Below, in pieces: positions 1 through 6,601 of a DNA stretch of 30,012 nucleotides (positions are counted from its first letter, which is position 1; each line of letters starts with the position of its first letter). The DNA lies in contig CAZVEV010000041.1 of NCBI GenBank assembly GCA_964625865.1, forward strand, positions 1 through 30,012, given 5' to 3'. Origin of the DNA: CAZVEV01 sp964625865. GTDB taxonomy: Bacteria > Planctomycetota > Phycisphaerae > SM23-33. The position numbers and the translations under genes were made by a program. The notes under the pieces were generated by a model. The model saw only the letters and a list, made by a program, of their open reading frames with translations. It had not been told where the DNA came from and did no database searches.

Positions 1-46
1 CTGGCCGGTTTTAACCCGCCCACACCTGGCCGGTTTTAACCTGCCC
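1..46. repeat. Two 21-bp direct repeats
   Basis: Unit 1 (1-21) and unit 2 (26-46) read CTGGCCGGTTTTAAC followed by C(C/T)GCCC and match at 20 of 21 positions, with a 4-base gap. The second unit ends next to the start of the winged-helix gene. The core GTTTTAACCCGCCC recurs, with one T fewer, in both arms of the hairpin after carB (9823-9856), so this looks like a dispersed short repeat. The window edge may cut off further copies. A role as an operator for the adjacent regulator is possible but not shown. Confidence 0.75.
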
Positions 47-47
47 C

Positions 48-305
48 TTGATACTTGAGCGGATAGTGAAGGGTGCGGCCAATCATCGGCGCATTGCCAT
101 TCTCCGTCTCCTGGACAGGGAATCAGAACTGTCGGTCGAGGAAATCTCTGAGCGATTCGACATCAGCATGAAGACCACGTCGGAGCACCTTCGCCGGCTG
201 GCGATAGCGGGTTTGGTGATGAAGCGGAACGCCGGGCGCTGGGTCCGCCACAGACTCACGGACCGTGGCCAGAGCATTCTCACATTCCTAAGAACACTAG
301 AATGA
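48..305 (+). CDS. Winged-helix transcriptional regulator (ArsR/MarR-like)
   Basis: An 85-residue protein that is essentially only a winged helix-turn-helix. Residues 15-26 (RIAILRLLDRES) form helix 1, residues about 28-52 (LSVEEISERF, then TTSEHLRRL) form the HTH with its recognition helix, and VKRNAGRWVRHRL forms the beta-hairpin wing. This layout is typical of ArsR-type repressors, but there is no CXC metal site and no dimerisation extension, so the inducer cannot be told. The best start is TTG at 48; GTG at 66 in the same frame is the alternative, and no clear Shine-Dalgarno supports either. The gene converges on the radical SAM gene. Its 3' end overlaps one copy of a repeated sequence whose second copy (346-379) is a near-perfect palindrome. 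Confidence 0.7.
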   Translation: MILERIVKGAANHRRIAILRLLDRESELSVEEISERFDISMKTTSEHLRRLAIAGLVMKRNAGRWVRHRLTDRGQSILTFLRTLE

Positions 306-345
306 TGCAGGCCCGCAGATACAAGAGAAGCAGGTGCTGACGGAT

Positions 346-379
346 GACATTCTCACATTCTTAAGAATGTAAGAATGTC
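346..379. repeat. 34-bp near-perfect palindrome
   Basis: GACATTCT-CACATTCTT is followed immediately by AAGAATGTAAGAATGTC, and 16 of 17 base pairs match. The site lies between the convergent winged-helix and radical SAM genes. It can act as a transcript hairpin (no T-run follows) or as a dimeric protein-binding site. The left half repeats the 3' end of the winged-helix gene (274-304; 25 of 31 bases identical). Read in frame it even encodes the same tail, ILTFLR, suggesting duplication of the gene's end. Confidence 0.8.
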
Positions 380-399
380 GCATAAGTGTTGATGCCTGC

Positions 400-1335
400 C
401 TATCCTGGGGGATTGCCACCAGGGGACTGGCTACGCTGGGGGCTGACGTTTTGCCCGTAGAAGGTCTCGACGTGGAGGTCGGGCAGGGCGGCGCGGATGA
501 CGTCGGCCAGGGCGTCCAGTTCGGTGTTGCTCAGGGCCGAGACGACCGACTCGGCCGGCGGACGGGCTATTGTGTGGACCTGGAGGAGTTTGATCGCGCC
601 GCCCGAGTCGAGAATGTGAGACAGTCGGGCGATGTAGGCGTTGATCTCCGCCGGTGGGGGGGCGTGTCCGTCGAGGCGAGCGAAGAGGGTCTGGATGACG
701 ACGGGGCGTCCTTGGGCGACGACGGCAAGGTCGTCGACGATCTTCTTGAGCTTCAGGCCCGGCGCGGGGCGGTTGACGCGCTGGAAGTACTTCTCCGTTC
801 CGGCGTCGAGCTTTGCCCATATCTCCCCGTTGCCCGCGTCGAGCAGCGGCAGCGCGCGGTGGAACTGTGCGCTGTTGAAGTGTGTGGAGTTGGTGATCAC
901 GACGAGTTTGACGTCGGGGCGGTGGCAGTCGGCCTTGGCCTTGACGGCGGCGGCCACCGCGCGGTCGAAGTTCTCCAGGCACGTCGGCTCGCCGTCGCCG
1001 CTGAAGGCGATGTCGTTGAGGCGCCGCAGACTGTGGGGCACGCCCGCGAACCGCGCCTCGGCCCAGAGCCTGCCCGAAGCAATCTCCTCCATCGCGATAT
1101 GCAGTTCGTCATGGAGAATGGCTAAATCCACTCCGGTCAGTCGGCGCCGCGCCGTGCGGTCGATCTGGCAGTAGATGCAGGCGAAGGTGCAGTCCTTGTT
1201 CGGATTCAGGTTCACGCCGATGCTCAAGCCTTTGCTTCGACGCGAAATGACCGGATAGACGTAGAGGCAGTCTCGCCACTGTCGCCTGTGGTCGCGAATG
1301 ACGTGCTCCGCATCTGTGCCCGGTTGACGTGCCAT
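400..1335 (-). CDS. Radical SAM protein (COG0731-like Fe-S oxidoreductase)
   Basis: A 311-residue radical SAM enzyme. The cluster motif CTFACIYC (C49, C53, C56; CX3CX2C) is preceded by GVNLNPNKD, a sequence typical of the COG0731 group that includes wyosine-synthase-like proteins. A Gly/Glu patch GDGEPT follows, matching the SAM-binding GGEP motif. By family it should bind a 4Fe-4S cluster and cleave SAM to a 5'-deoxyadenosyl radical; its substrate is unknown. The frame is open upstream to 1467, but that would overlap the divergent gene's leader and adds residues unlike the family, so ATG at 1335 was chosen. MRRIKC, six residues earlier, is also possible, and no strong ribosome site decides. 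The gene stands alone; the tail beyond about residue 300 (SQSPGGNPPG) looks disordered. Confidence 0.85.
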   Translation of the reverse strand: MARQPGTDAEHVIRDHRRQWRDCLYVYPVISRRSKGLSIGVNLNPNKDCTFACIYCQIDRTARRRLTGVDLAILHDELHIAMEEIASGRLWAEARFAGVPHSLRRLNDIAFSGDGEPTCLENFDRAVAAAVKAKADCHRPDVKLVVITNSTHFNSAQFHRALPLLDAGNGEIWAKLDAGTEKYFQRVNRPAPGLKLKKIVDDLAVVAQGRPVVIQTLFARLDGHAPPPAEINAYIARLSHILDSGGAIKLLQVHTIARPPAESVVSALSNTELDALADVIRAALPDLHVETFYGQNVSPQRSQSPGGNPPG

Positions 1336-1433
1336 GCACTTTATTCTACGCATCAGCGATGGCGATGTGAACGAAATGTGCGAGCGAACGTGCTTCGCGA
1401 CGGCCGTGTGACCCGAGGAAGGCGAGGGAACCA

Positions 1434-1473
1434 TTGACACGCTCCCGCGGGACGCCCAGACTACCACGTGGTA
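1434..1473 (+). promoter_or_regulatory. Possible promoter and 12-bp palindromic operator
   Basis: A consensus -35 hexamer TTGACA lies at 1434-1439, and a weak -10 (CAGACT, 1457-1462) is 17 bases downstream. The perfect palindrome TACCACGTGGTA (1462-1473) overlaps the end of that -10 and precedes the PDZ gene start by 47 bases. Sigma-70-type promoter with an operator is an inference; the weak -10 lowers confidence. Confidence 0.3.
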
Positions 1474-1520
1474 TCCCAGGACGGTCCTGCAGGGAAATGC
1501 TGGTCAGAGGAAGGCAACAC

Positions 1521-3101
1521 ATGGTCAAGTTCCGCAAGTGTATCCCATGTCTCTTTGCAGCCGTGCTGGTATGCAGCGCCACGATTCGCGCGGAAGCGGC
1601 CGATGAGATCGAACGGGCGTTGCGCCAGGTTCGCGACGTGAAGAAGGACATGTTCTCGACGCGATCGAGCGTGCTGGGCGAGTTGCCCGGCCCGGCGGAG
1701 ATGGCAGCGCGCCAGTTGCGTGCGAGGCCGATTCCGACGTTCGAGCCCAAGGCGAATCCGACGGTGACGTTCGATCCCGAGCGCCTCAAGCGCCTGGCCG
1801 GCGAGATCAACAAGCGTCTGGGCAAGCTGCGGAAGGACCGCAAGGGCAAGCCGGAGTCCCGAACGCTCGGGATCACGGGGGGACGTATCGCGAAGGACTA
1901 CTTCAATCGCCAGGACTTCCTGATCCTCGAGGTCCAGCCGGACACGCCGGCGGCGGGCAGGCTGAAGGGACGCGACATCATCATCGGCGCCAATGGGCGA
2001 CTGTTCACAGACCCGGAAGACCCTCGCCCGGAGATGGGCTACGCACTGGTCGCCAGCCAGTCGAAGCGGTTCGGCGGAAAGCTGACGCTGCATGTCGTGC
2101 GCGAGGGCAAGGGCGTCAACGTGAAGCTGGACCTGGGCGACACGACGGGCTACAGCGAGACGTGGCCCTACAACTGTGAGAAGACCAAACGGATCCGGGC
2201 GGCGGCTTTGCGCCTCGTGATGGAGAAAGGGCCCGAGCGGCATCGCCTGACGGGCATGCACCACAAGGGCGGGTTCTGGACGCCCCTGTTCCTGATGGCC
2301 AGCGGCGACAAGGCGGCCATGGCACGCGTGAAGGAGTTCATGCACGCCACGACCAAGCCGGCGTCGGAATACCCGGTGACCGTTACCGGCGGGCGGTCGT
2401 GGCTGGCCGGCTATGAGTTGATCAACGTGGCCGAGTACTACCTGCTGACCCGCGACGAGGTCGTGATTCCGCGGATCCGGTACCTGGTCCGCGTGCTGGA
2501 GAAGATCCAGTTTCCCAGCGGCAGTTGGTCGCACGGGAGCCCGCCGGGATACGGCGAGATCAACAACGCGGGACTGGCGTGCTTCATCGGGATGATCCTC
2601 GCTCGCGAATGCGGTCCGAAGGGCGACCCGGCGAAGTTTGCCAGGTCGATCCGCTTCTTCGGGAAGTTCTGCGGCACGAACTTCCCGTACGGACTGGGCA
2701 CGCCGGGCGGGAGATCGGGGCGGATGGACAACGGCATGCACGGCATGGCGGCGATCGCGTTTAACCTGCTGGGCGAGACCGAGATGGCCCAACGCTGGGC
2801 CCGTCCGCTGTGCTACATGTGGATGGGTCGCGAGCGCGGCCACGCCGAGGGGCTCTTCAGCCCGGCCTGGGGGAGCATCGGCGTGTCCATCGCACCCAAG
2901 GAGGAGTTCCACATGTTCATGAAGCACATGCTCTGGTACTACGAGATCTGCCGCACCCCCGAAGGCGGCCTGACGTTCATGCGTGGAACGCGATTCCCCT
3001 ACCCGGGTGGGGAGACGCCTGCGCTGGGGCTGTTCATGTATCTGCCCGAGCGACGCCTCCGCATCCTGGGCGCCCCGAGGCGCACGCCGGCAGGGAGGTG
3101 A
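1521..3101 (+). CDS. Secreted PDZ-domain protein with helical toroid-like C-terminus (DUF6288-like)
   Basis: A 526-residue exported protein. Residues 1-27 form a signal peptide (basic MVKFRK, hydrophobic CLFAAVLVCSA, then AEAA). Residues about 115-207 resemble a PDZ domain, with LGITGGRI at the start and DTPAAGRLKGRDIIIGANG as the GD-containing carboxylate-binding core. The remaining 300 residues are rich in helices with GxWSHGSPPGYGEINNAGL and MDNGMHGMAA motifs. These resemble an alpha/alpha-toroid fold and the DUF6288 family seen in planctomycetes; that family name is from memory. ATG at 1521 was chosen for AGAGGAAGG upstream and the signal peptide that follows. The HEAT-like gene starts 41 bases after the stop, so the two are probably co-transcribed. 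Function unknown; a periplasmic peptide- or substrate-binding role is possible. Confidence 0.8.
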   Translation: MVKFRKCIPCLFAAVLVCSATIRAEAADEIERALRQVRDVKKDMFSTRSSVLGELPGPAEMAARQLRARPIPTFEPKANPTVTFDPERLKRLAGEINKRLGKLRKDRKGKPESRTLGITGGRIAKDYFNRQDFLILEVQPDTPAAGRLKGRDIIIGANGRLFTDPEDPRPEMGYALVASQSKRFGGKLTLHVVREGKGVNVKLDLGDTTGYSETWPYNCEKTKRIRAAALRLVMEKGPERHRLTGMHHKGGFWTPLFLMASGDKAAMARVKEFMHATTKPASEYPVTVTGGRSWLAGYELINVAEYYLLTRDEVVIPRIRYLVRVLEKIQFPSGSWSHGSPPGYGEINNAGLACFIGMILARECGPKGDPAKFARSIRFFGKFCGTNFPYGLGTPGGRSGRMDNGMHGMAAIAFNLLGETEMAQRWARPLCYMWMGRERGHAEGLFSPAWGSIGVSIAPKEEFHMFMKHMLWYYEICRTPEGGLTFMRGTRFPYPGGETPALGLFMYLPERRLRILGAPRRTPAGR

Positions 3102-3142
3102 CCATGACGCCAACCGCACCGAGACACACCGGAGAACCGATC

Positions 3143-4315
3143 ATGAAGCGTTGTCTGTGCCTGTTTCTACTGGCCGGTCTGGCATGGCCCCACACGGCGG
3201 GGGCCAATGGATTTGCCCACAGCCCCCAGTACATCCAGCGGGTCAACCGCGAGTCGTTCGAGGGGGCTGAGCCCGAGGAGATCGCCCGCTACCTGGCGCA
3301 CTTCAGCGGCGGGGTTTCGGGCGGGGCGGTTGCGGCCCTTGCTGCCGGCGGGGAGAAGAACCTGCCCCTGGTCAAGAAGCTGCTGAAGGACACCAACCCG
3401 TGGATCCGCGGCGGGGCGGTCAGGGTGCTCTGCGCGATGTACGCGCCCAAGCGGGAAGGCAAGAAGCCGCCCACCCCTCGCGAGATCACGCCGGAGTTGA
3501 AGAAGGTGATGGACCTCGTGGGGGGCATGCTCAAGGACCCGCACCCGGAGGTGCAGGCGAGCGTTGGCGTGTTCTACAAGAACGTCGGCGTGGAGAACGC
3601 GATGGTCCACAAGGTCCTGATCGCACAGGCCTGCGACGCCGATCCGCGTGTCCGCAGCCAGACCGCCGAGGCGATACGTCACTGGATCAAAGACCCCGGG
3701 ACGCGGGTTCGTGTCGGCATGGAGGTGCTTCGCAGGCCCGACGGCGTGTCGCCTCACGCGCTGGCGCTGGGGGCGATCTACCTGTGGCAGCACAAGGACG
3801 AGGCCCGCGAGGCTCTGCCCGTGGTCGTCCGATACCTGAACGTCAAGGCCCACACGATTCGAGGCTTCTTTACCAACTCGCCTTACCAGAGGGGACTGAA
3901 TCTCATCGAGCATTACTTCGACGAGAAGCTTGAGCAGTCGCCCGGGGTGGTCCTTGCGGTCTGTCGAAGCGTGGTCCGCATACCGTACGAGACGTATGGC
4001 GGGTGGATGGACGCGCGAAAGACGGCCGTCCGGATTATCGAGAAGATGGGCCCCGGTTCCGCGGGGGCCGTTCGCGCGGCGGCCGACGCGGAGGACGCGT
4101 GGCTCGCTGCCAGCACGGACGACGAGATCAGAGCGGTCACCCCTGCCAGAGGCACGGACGTCGGGACGCCGCGAGAAGAGGCCGTCAAGCGGGTCAAGTA
4201 CCTTCGGGACGTGGCGGCCTGGCTGGAAGCGGGCAAGCCGGCGGGGAAGAAGCCCGAGTTGAAGCATCCTGAACTCAAGAAGAAGCCCCCCAGAAAGAAG
4301 AAGGCCACGAAGTAG
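3143..4315 (+). CDS. Secreted HEAT-like repeat protein
   Basis: A 390-residue exported helical-repeat protein. Residues 1-21 form a signal peptide (MKRCLCLFLLAGLAWPHTAGA). The body has repeated helix pairs of the HEAT/Armadillo kind, for example NLPLVKKLLKDTNPWIRGGA, then MLKDPHPEVQASVGVF, then ACDADPRVRSQTAEAI. The last 26 residues are lysine- and proline-rich, a basic tail that may bind nucleic acid, acidic polymer or membrane. ATG at 3143 is preceded by GGAGAA at a good distance and starts directly with the signal peptide; ATG at 3104 (13 more residues, with GGGAGG before it) is the alternative. It follows the PDZ gene closely and probably works with it as a scaffold. No enzymatic motif is visible. 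Confidence 0.8.
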   Translation: MKRCLCLFLLAGLAWPHTAGANGFAHSPQYIQRVNRESFEGAEPEEIARYLAHFSGGVSGGAVAALAAGGEKNLPLVKKLLKDTNPWIRGGAVRVLCAMYAPKREGKKPPTPREITPELKKVMDLVGGMLKDPHPEVQASVGVFYKNVGVENAMVHKVLIAQACDADPRVRSQTAEAIRHWIKDPGTRVRVGMEVLRRPDGVSPHALALGAIYLWQHKDEAREALPVVVRYLNVKAHTIRGFFTNSPYQRGLNLIEHYFDEKLEQSPGVVLAVCRSVVRIPYETYGGWMDARKTAVRIIEKMGPGSAGAVRAAADAEDAWLAASTDDEIRAVTPARGTDVGTPREEAVKRVKYLRDVAAWLEAGKPAGKKPELKHPELKKKPPRKKKATK

Positions 4316-4644
4316 GTCGAGGGGGTGTGGCCGGTTTGTCGAGGCGGCCGGACGGAGCACGCTGCGGCGCCTGTGGTCCGCCAAGCCCCGTGGCACGCAC
4401 GAGGCCGCGGCCTGAGCGACGATCTCCCGGCCGACGGGGTAGACCCGCCTTCGGGGTCGGCATGCGGCTACGGGGCGGCTATGGGGCTTGGCCGGCGTGC
4501 TGCGGCCCGGTGCCCCTGTCGGCCTTGGTCTGTTCAGCGGCGCGGCGCGACAGAAAGGTTGACCGGTCGGGCCGGATGCTGTCAAATGCGCAGCCGATCA
4601 GGCTGCAATCCGGATTCACCAGATATAGGAATAGGTGGTGAGAG
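4316..4644. other. 329-bp intergenic region upstream of hisF
   Basis: No credible gene: the short frames here lack start sites and family resemblance. It contains a modest hairpin (GCCGAC at 4430-4435 pairing with GTCGGC at 4456-4461, with an inner GACCC/GGGTC stem) that may end the upstream two-gene unit, though no T-run follows. A TTGACC (4559-4564) with TCAAAT 17 bases on (4582-4587) is a weak promoter candidate for hisF. An AT-richer patch, AGATATAGGAATAGG, lies just before hisF and includes its ribosome site. Confidence 0.4.
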
Positions 4645-5406
4645 ATGGGCGAGCAGATCCGTATCATGCCGTGCCTGGACATGCAGGACGGCAGAGTCGT
4701 CAAGGGCGTGCATTTCGTGGATATTCGTGACGCGGGTGACCCGGCCCAGTGTGCCGAGGCCTACTGCGCCGCGGGGGCCGACGAGTTAGCCATGCTGGAC
4801 ATCGTGGCGACCGTCGAGGGGCGGGGCACGATGCTGGAGGTGGTTCGCCGGGTGGCCGAGGTCACCACCGTGCCGCTGACCATCGGCGGCGGGATATCCG
4901 ACGTTGCCTCCGCGGCAGCCGTTCTCGACGCAGGTGCCGACAAGGTATCCACCAGCAGCGCCGCATTTCGACGCCCGGAGGTCATCGGCGAGATGGTTCG
5001 CGAGTTCGGGCCCGAGAAGGTGACGGTGGCCATTGACGTCGACCAGAACCCGGCCATGCCCTCAGGCTACGAGGTCTACATCGACGGCGGGCGGACCGCA
5101 ACGGGCGCCGACGCGATCGAATGGGCCCGGAAGGTCGACGGTTTCGGCGTGCCGGTGATCCTGCCGACCAGCAAGGCCGGTGACGGGGCCAAGACAGGCT
5201 ACGACCTGCCCGTGATCCGCGCGATGAAAGAGGCCACCTCCGCCGTGATCGTTGCCTCCGGGGGGGCGGGTGAATTGGAGCACTTCTACGAAGCCGTCGA
5301 AGCCGGCGCTACGGTCCTGTTGGCCGCTTCTGTGTTCCACTTCCACATGATAGGTATTCCGGAACTGAAGGATTACCTCCGCGGCCGGGGCCTGGCCGTG
5401 CGATGA
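4645..5406 (+). CDS. hisF: Imidazole glycerol phosphate synthase cyclase subunit HisF (divergent)
   Basis: A 253-residue (beta/alpha)8 protein of normal HisF length. HisF takes ammonia made by HisH and converts PRFAR to imidazole glycerol phosphate and AICAR in histidine synthesis. The two catalytic aspartates are present (D12 in PCLDMQDG, D131 in VAIDVDQ), as are the phosphate loops TIGGGI, VASGGAG and LAASVFHF. Several usually conserved residues differ. The KVSINS segment reads KVSTSS, so the Asn equivalent to T. maritima N103 is Ser104. The LLTSMDRDG segment reads LPTSKAGDG. The ammonia-gate Glu (T. maritima E167) aligns with Val171. These alignments are by eye. AGGTGG sits 6 bases before the ATG. 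No hisH is in the window; guaA-like and carB follow on the same strand. It could be a HisF paralogue with another role. Confidence 0.85.
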   Translation: MGEQIRIMPCLDMQDGRVVKGVHFVDIRDAGDPAQCAEAYCAAGADELAMLDIVATVEGRGTMLEVVRRVAEVTTVPLTIGGGISDVASAAAVLDAGADKVSTSSAAFRRPEVIGEMVREFGPEKVTVAIDVDQNPAMPSGYEVYIDGGRTATGADAIEWARKVDGFGVPVILPTSKAGDGAKTGYDLPVIRAMKEATSAVIVASGGAGELEHFYEAVEAGATVLLAASVFHFHMIGIPELKDYLRGRGLAVR

Positions 5407-5526
5407 TCTGACCGGCGGGCGGATATCGGCAGCGTGAGGCGGGACGTCAGTTACAGCGTCGGAACAGCGGCCGCAGGCAAGATACGTGTTCAACAAGGGC
5501 GTCGTACCAGAGCAAGGAGCCGCACC

Positions 5527-6495
5527 ATGGCGATCCAGGAGATTCAGTTGCAGGACCTGAACACCGAAGCGTTCATCGCCGAACAAGTCAAGGCAATCAG
5601 TGACGCGGTGGGCGACGGTCTGGCCGTCAATGCACTGTCGGGCGGCGTGGACTCATCGGTGGTGACCCTGTTGGGCCACAGGGCGCTGGGGGACCGCCTG
5701 AAGACTTGTTTCATCGAGAACGGCCTGATGCGAGAGGGCGAGGCACAGTATATCGTGGGGATCTTCGAGGCCCTCGGCGTGCCGGTCGAGATCGTGGACG
5801 CCCAGGACCAGTTTTTCGCGGCCCTGGCCGGCGTGACTGATCCGGAGGAGAAGCGCGACAAGGGTATCACCGAGGTCTTCTACAAGGATGTCTTCGGCAA
5901 ACTGGTCAGGGACTGCGGCGCCAAGGTGCTGCTTCAGGGCACCAACTACACCGACGTCGAGGAGACCGTCGCGGGGGTCAAGCGACAGCACAACATCCTG
6001 GCCCAGTTGGGCATCGATACGGAAGCGGCGTACGGCTACCAGGTGGTCGAGCCGATCATCGAGCTTCGCAAGCCGGCCGTCCGGGCTGTCGGCAAGGCGC
6101 TGGGGCTGCCTGAAGAGATCCACGCCCGCCCGCCGTTTCCGGGCCCGGCGCTGGCGGCTCGCGTGATCGGCGCGGTCACGCCCGAGCGTATTGCCCTCGT
6201 GCGTGCGGCGACGACCATCGTGGAGGCTGAGCTGTGCGACTCCGGGGCGTTTCAGTACCTGGCGGTCCTGCACGAGGACAAGGTCACCGGCCTGCGAGAC
6301 GCCAAACGCGACTTCGGGCACCAGATAGAGGTCCGCTGCTGGGAGAGCGAAGACGCGGTGACGGGCACGCCGACGAACCTGCCGTTCGAGAAACTGCGGA
6401 CCATTGCGGACAGGCTGACGACGGAAGTGCCCGGCGTGGTCAGCGTGACGTACAACATCACGGCCAAGCCGCCGTCGTGTATCGAGGCCGTGTAG
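5527..6495 (+). CDS. Stand-alone GMP synthetase ATPPase/dimerisation protein (GuaA C-terminal-like, ExsB-annotated group)
   Basis: A 322-residue protein covering only the ATP pyrophosphatase and dimerisation domains of GMP synthetase; the N-terminal glutaminase domain is absent. The PP-loop SGGVDSS is at residues 38-44, QGTNYTDVEE in the middle, RPPFPGPALAAR near the domain junction, and KPPSCIEAV at the C-terminus. The last retains the K-P-P-x-x-I-E of the XMP-binding tail. In GuaA this part adenylylates XMP and aminates it with ammonia. Archaea use a split enzyme like this, but several motifs (YTDVEET, VRCWESED) match a bacterial stand-alone group often labelled ExsB family, whose exact role I do not know. 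ATG at 5527 has AAGGAG 7 bases upstream; longer starts lack support. It lies 120 bases after hisF and 106 before carB. Confidence 0.8.
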   Translation: MAIQEIQLQDLNTEAFIAEQVKAISDAVGDGLAVNALSGGVDSSVVTLLGHRALGDRLKTCFIENGLMREGEAQYIVGIFEALGVPVEIVDAQDQFFAALAGVTDPEEKRDKGITEVFYKDVFGKLVRDCGAKVLLQGTNYTDVEETVAGVKRQHNILAQLGIDTEAAYGYQVVEPIIELRKPAVRAVGKALGLPEEIHARPPFPGPALAARVIGAVTPERIALVRAATTIVEAELCDSGAFQYLAVLHEDKVTGLRDAKRDFGHQIEVRCWESEDAVTGTPTNLPFEKLRTIADRLTTEVPGVVSVTYNITAKPPSCIEAV

Positions 6496-6601
6496 CACCG
6501 CCCGAAACGAGGCGGTCCTACGGTGCGATGAGAGATAACCCGAGGCGGCCCGTTGCCGCCGTCGGCCTTACCGGACAACCCTTAGATAAAGGTAATTCTT
6601 C
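6495..6601 (+). promoter_or_regulatory. carB leader with competing stem-loops
   Basis: Three small stems can form. ACCGCC (6497-6502) pairs with GGCGGT (6511-6516); GCACCG (6495-6500) pairs with CGGTGC (6521-6526); and GGCGGC (6544-6549) pairs with GCCGCC (6555-6560) around a 5-base loop. The first two share bases and exclude each other. The ribosome site AAAGG (6588-6592) follows. This could be an attenuation-type leader, but GC-rich DNA forms such stems easily and no known riboswitch motif was recognised. Confidence 0.25.

Noticed and set aside
1..46. CRISPR-like repeats
   Set aside because: Only two units with a 4-base gap, no spacers and no cas genes.
1434..1520. 29-residue upstream extension of the PDZ protein
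   Set aside because: It would bury the signal peptide inside the protein, covers a promoter-like site, and the inner ATG at 1521 has a good ribosome site.
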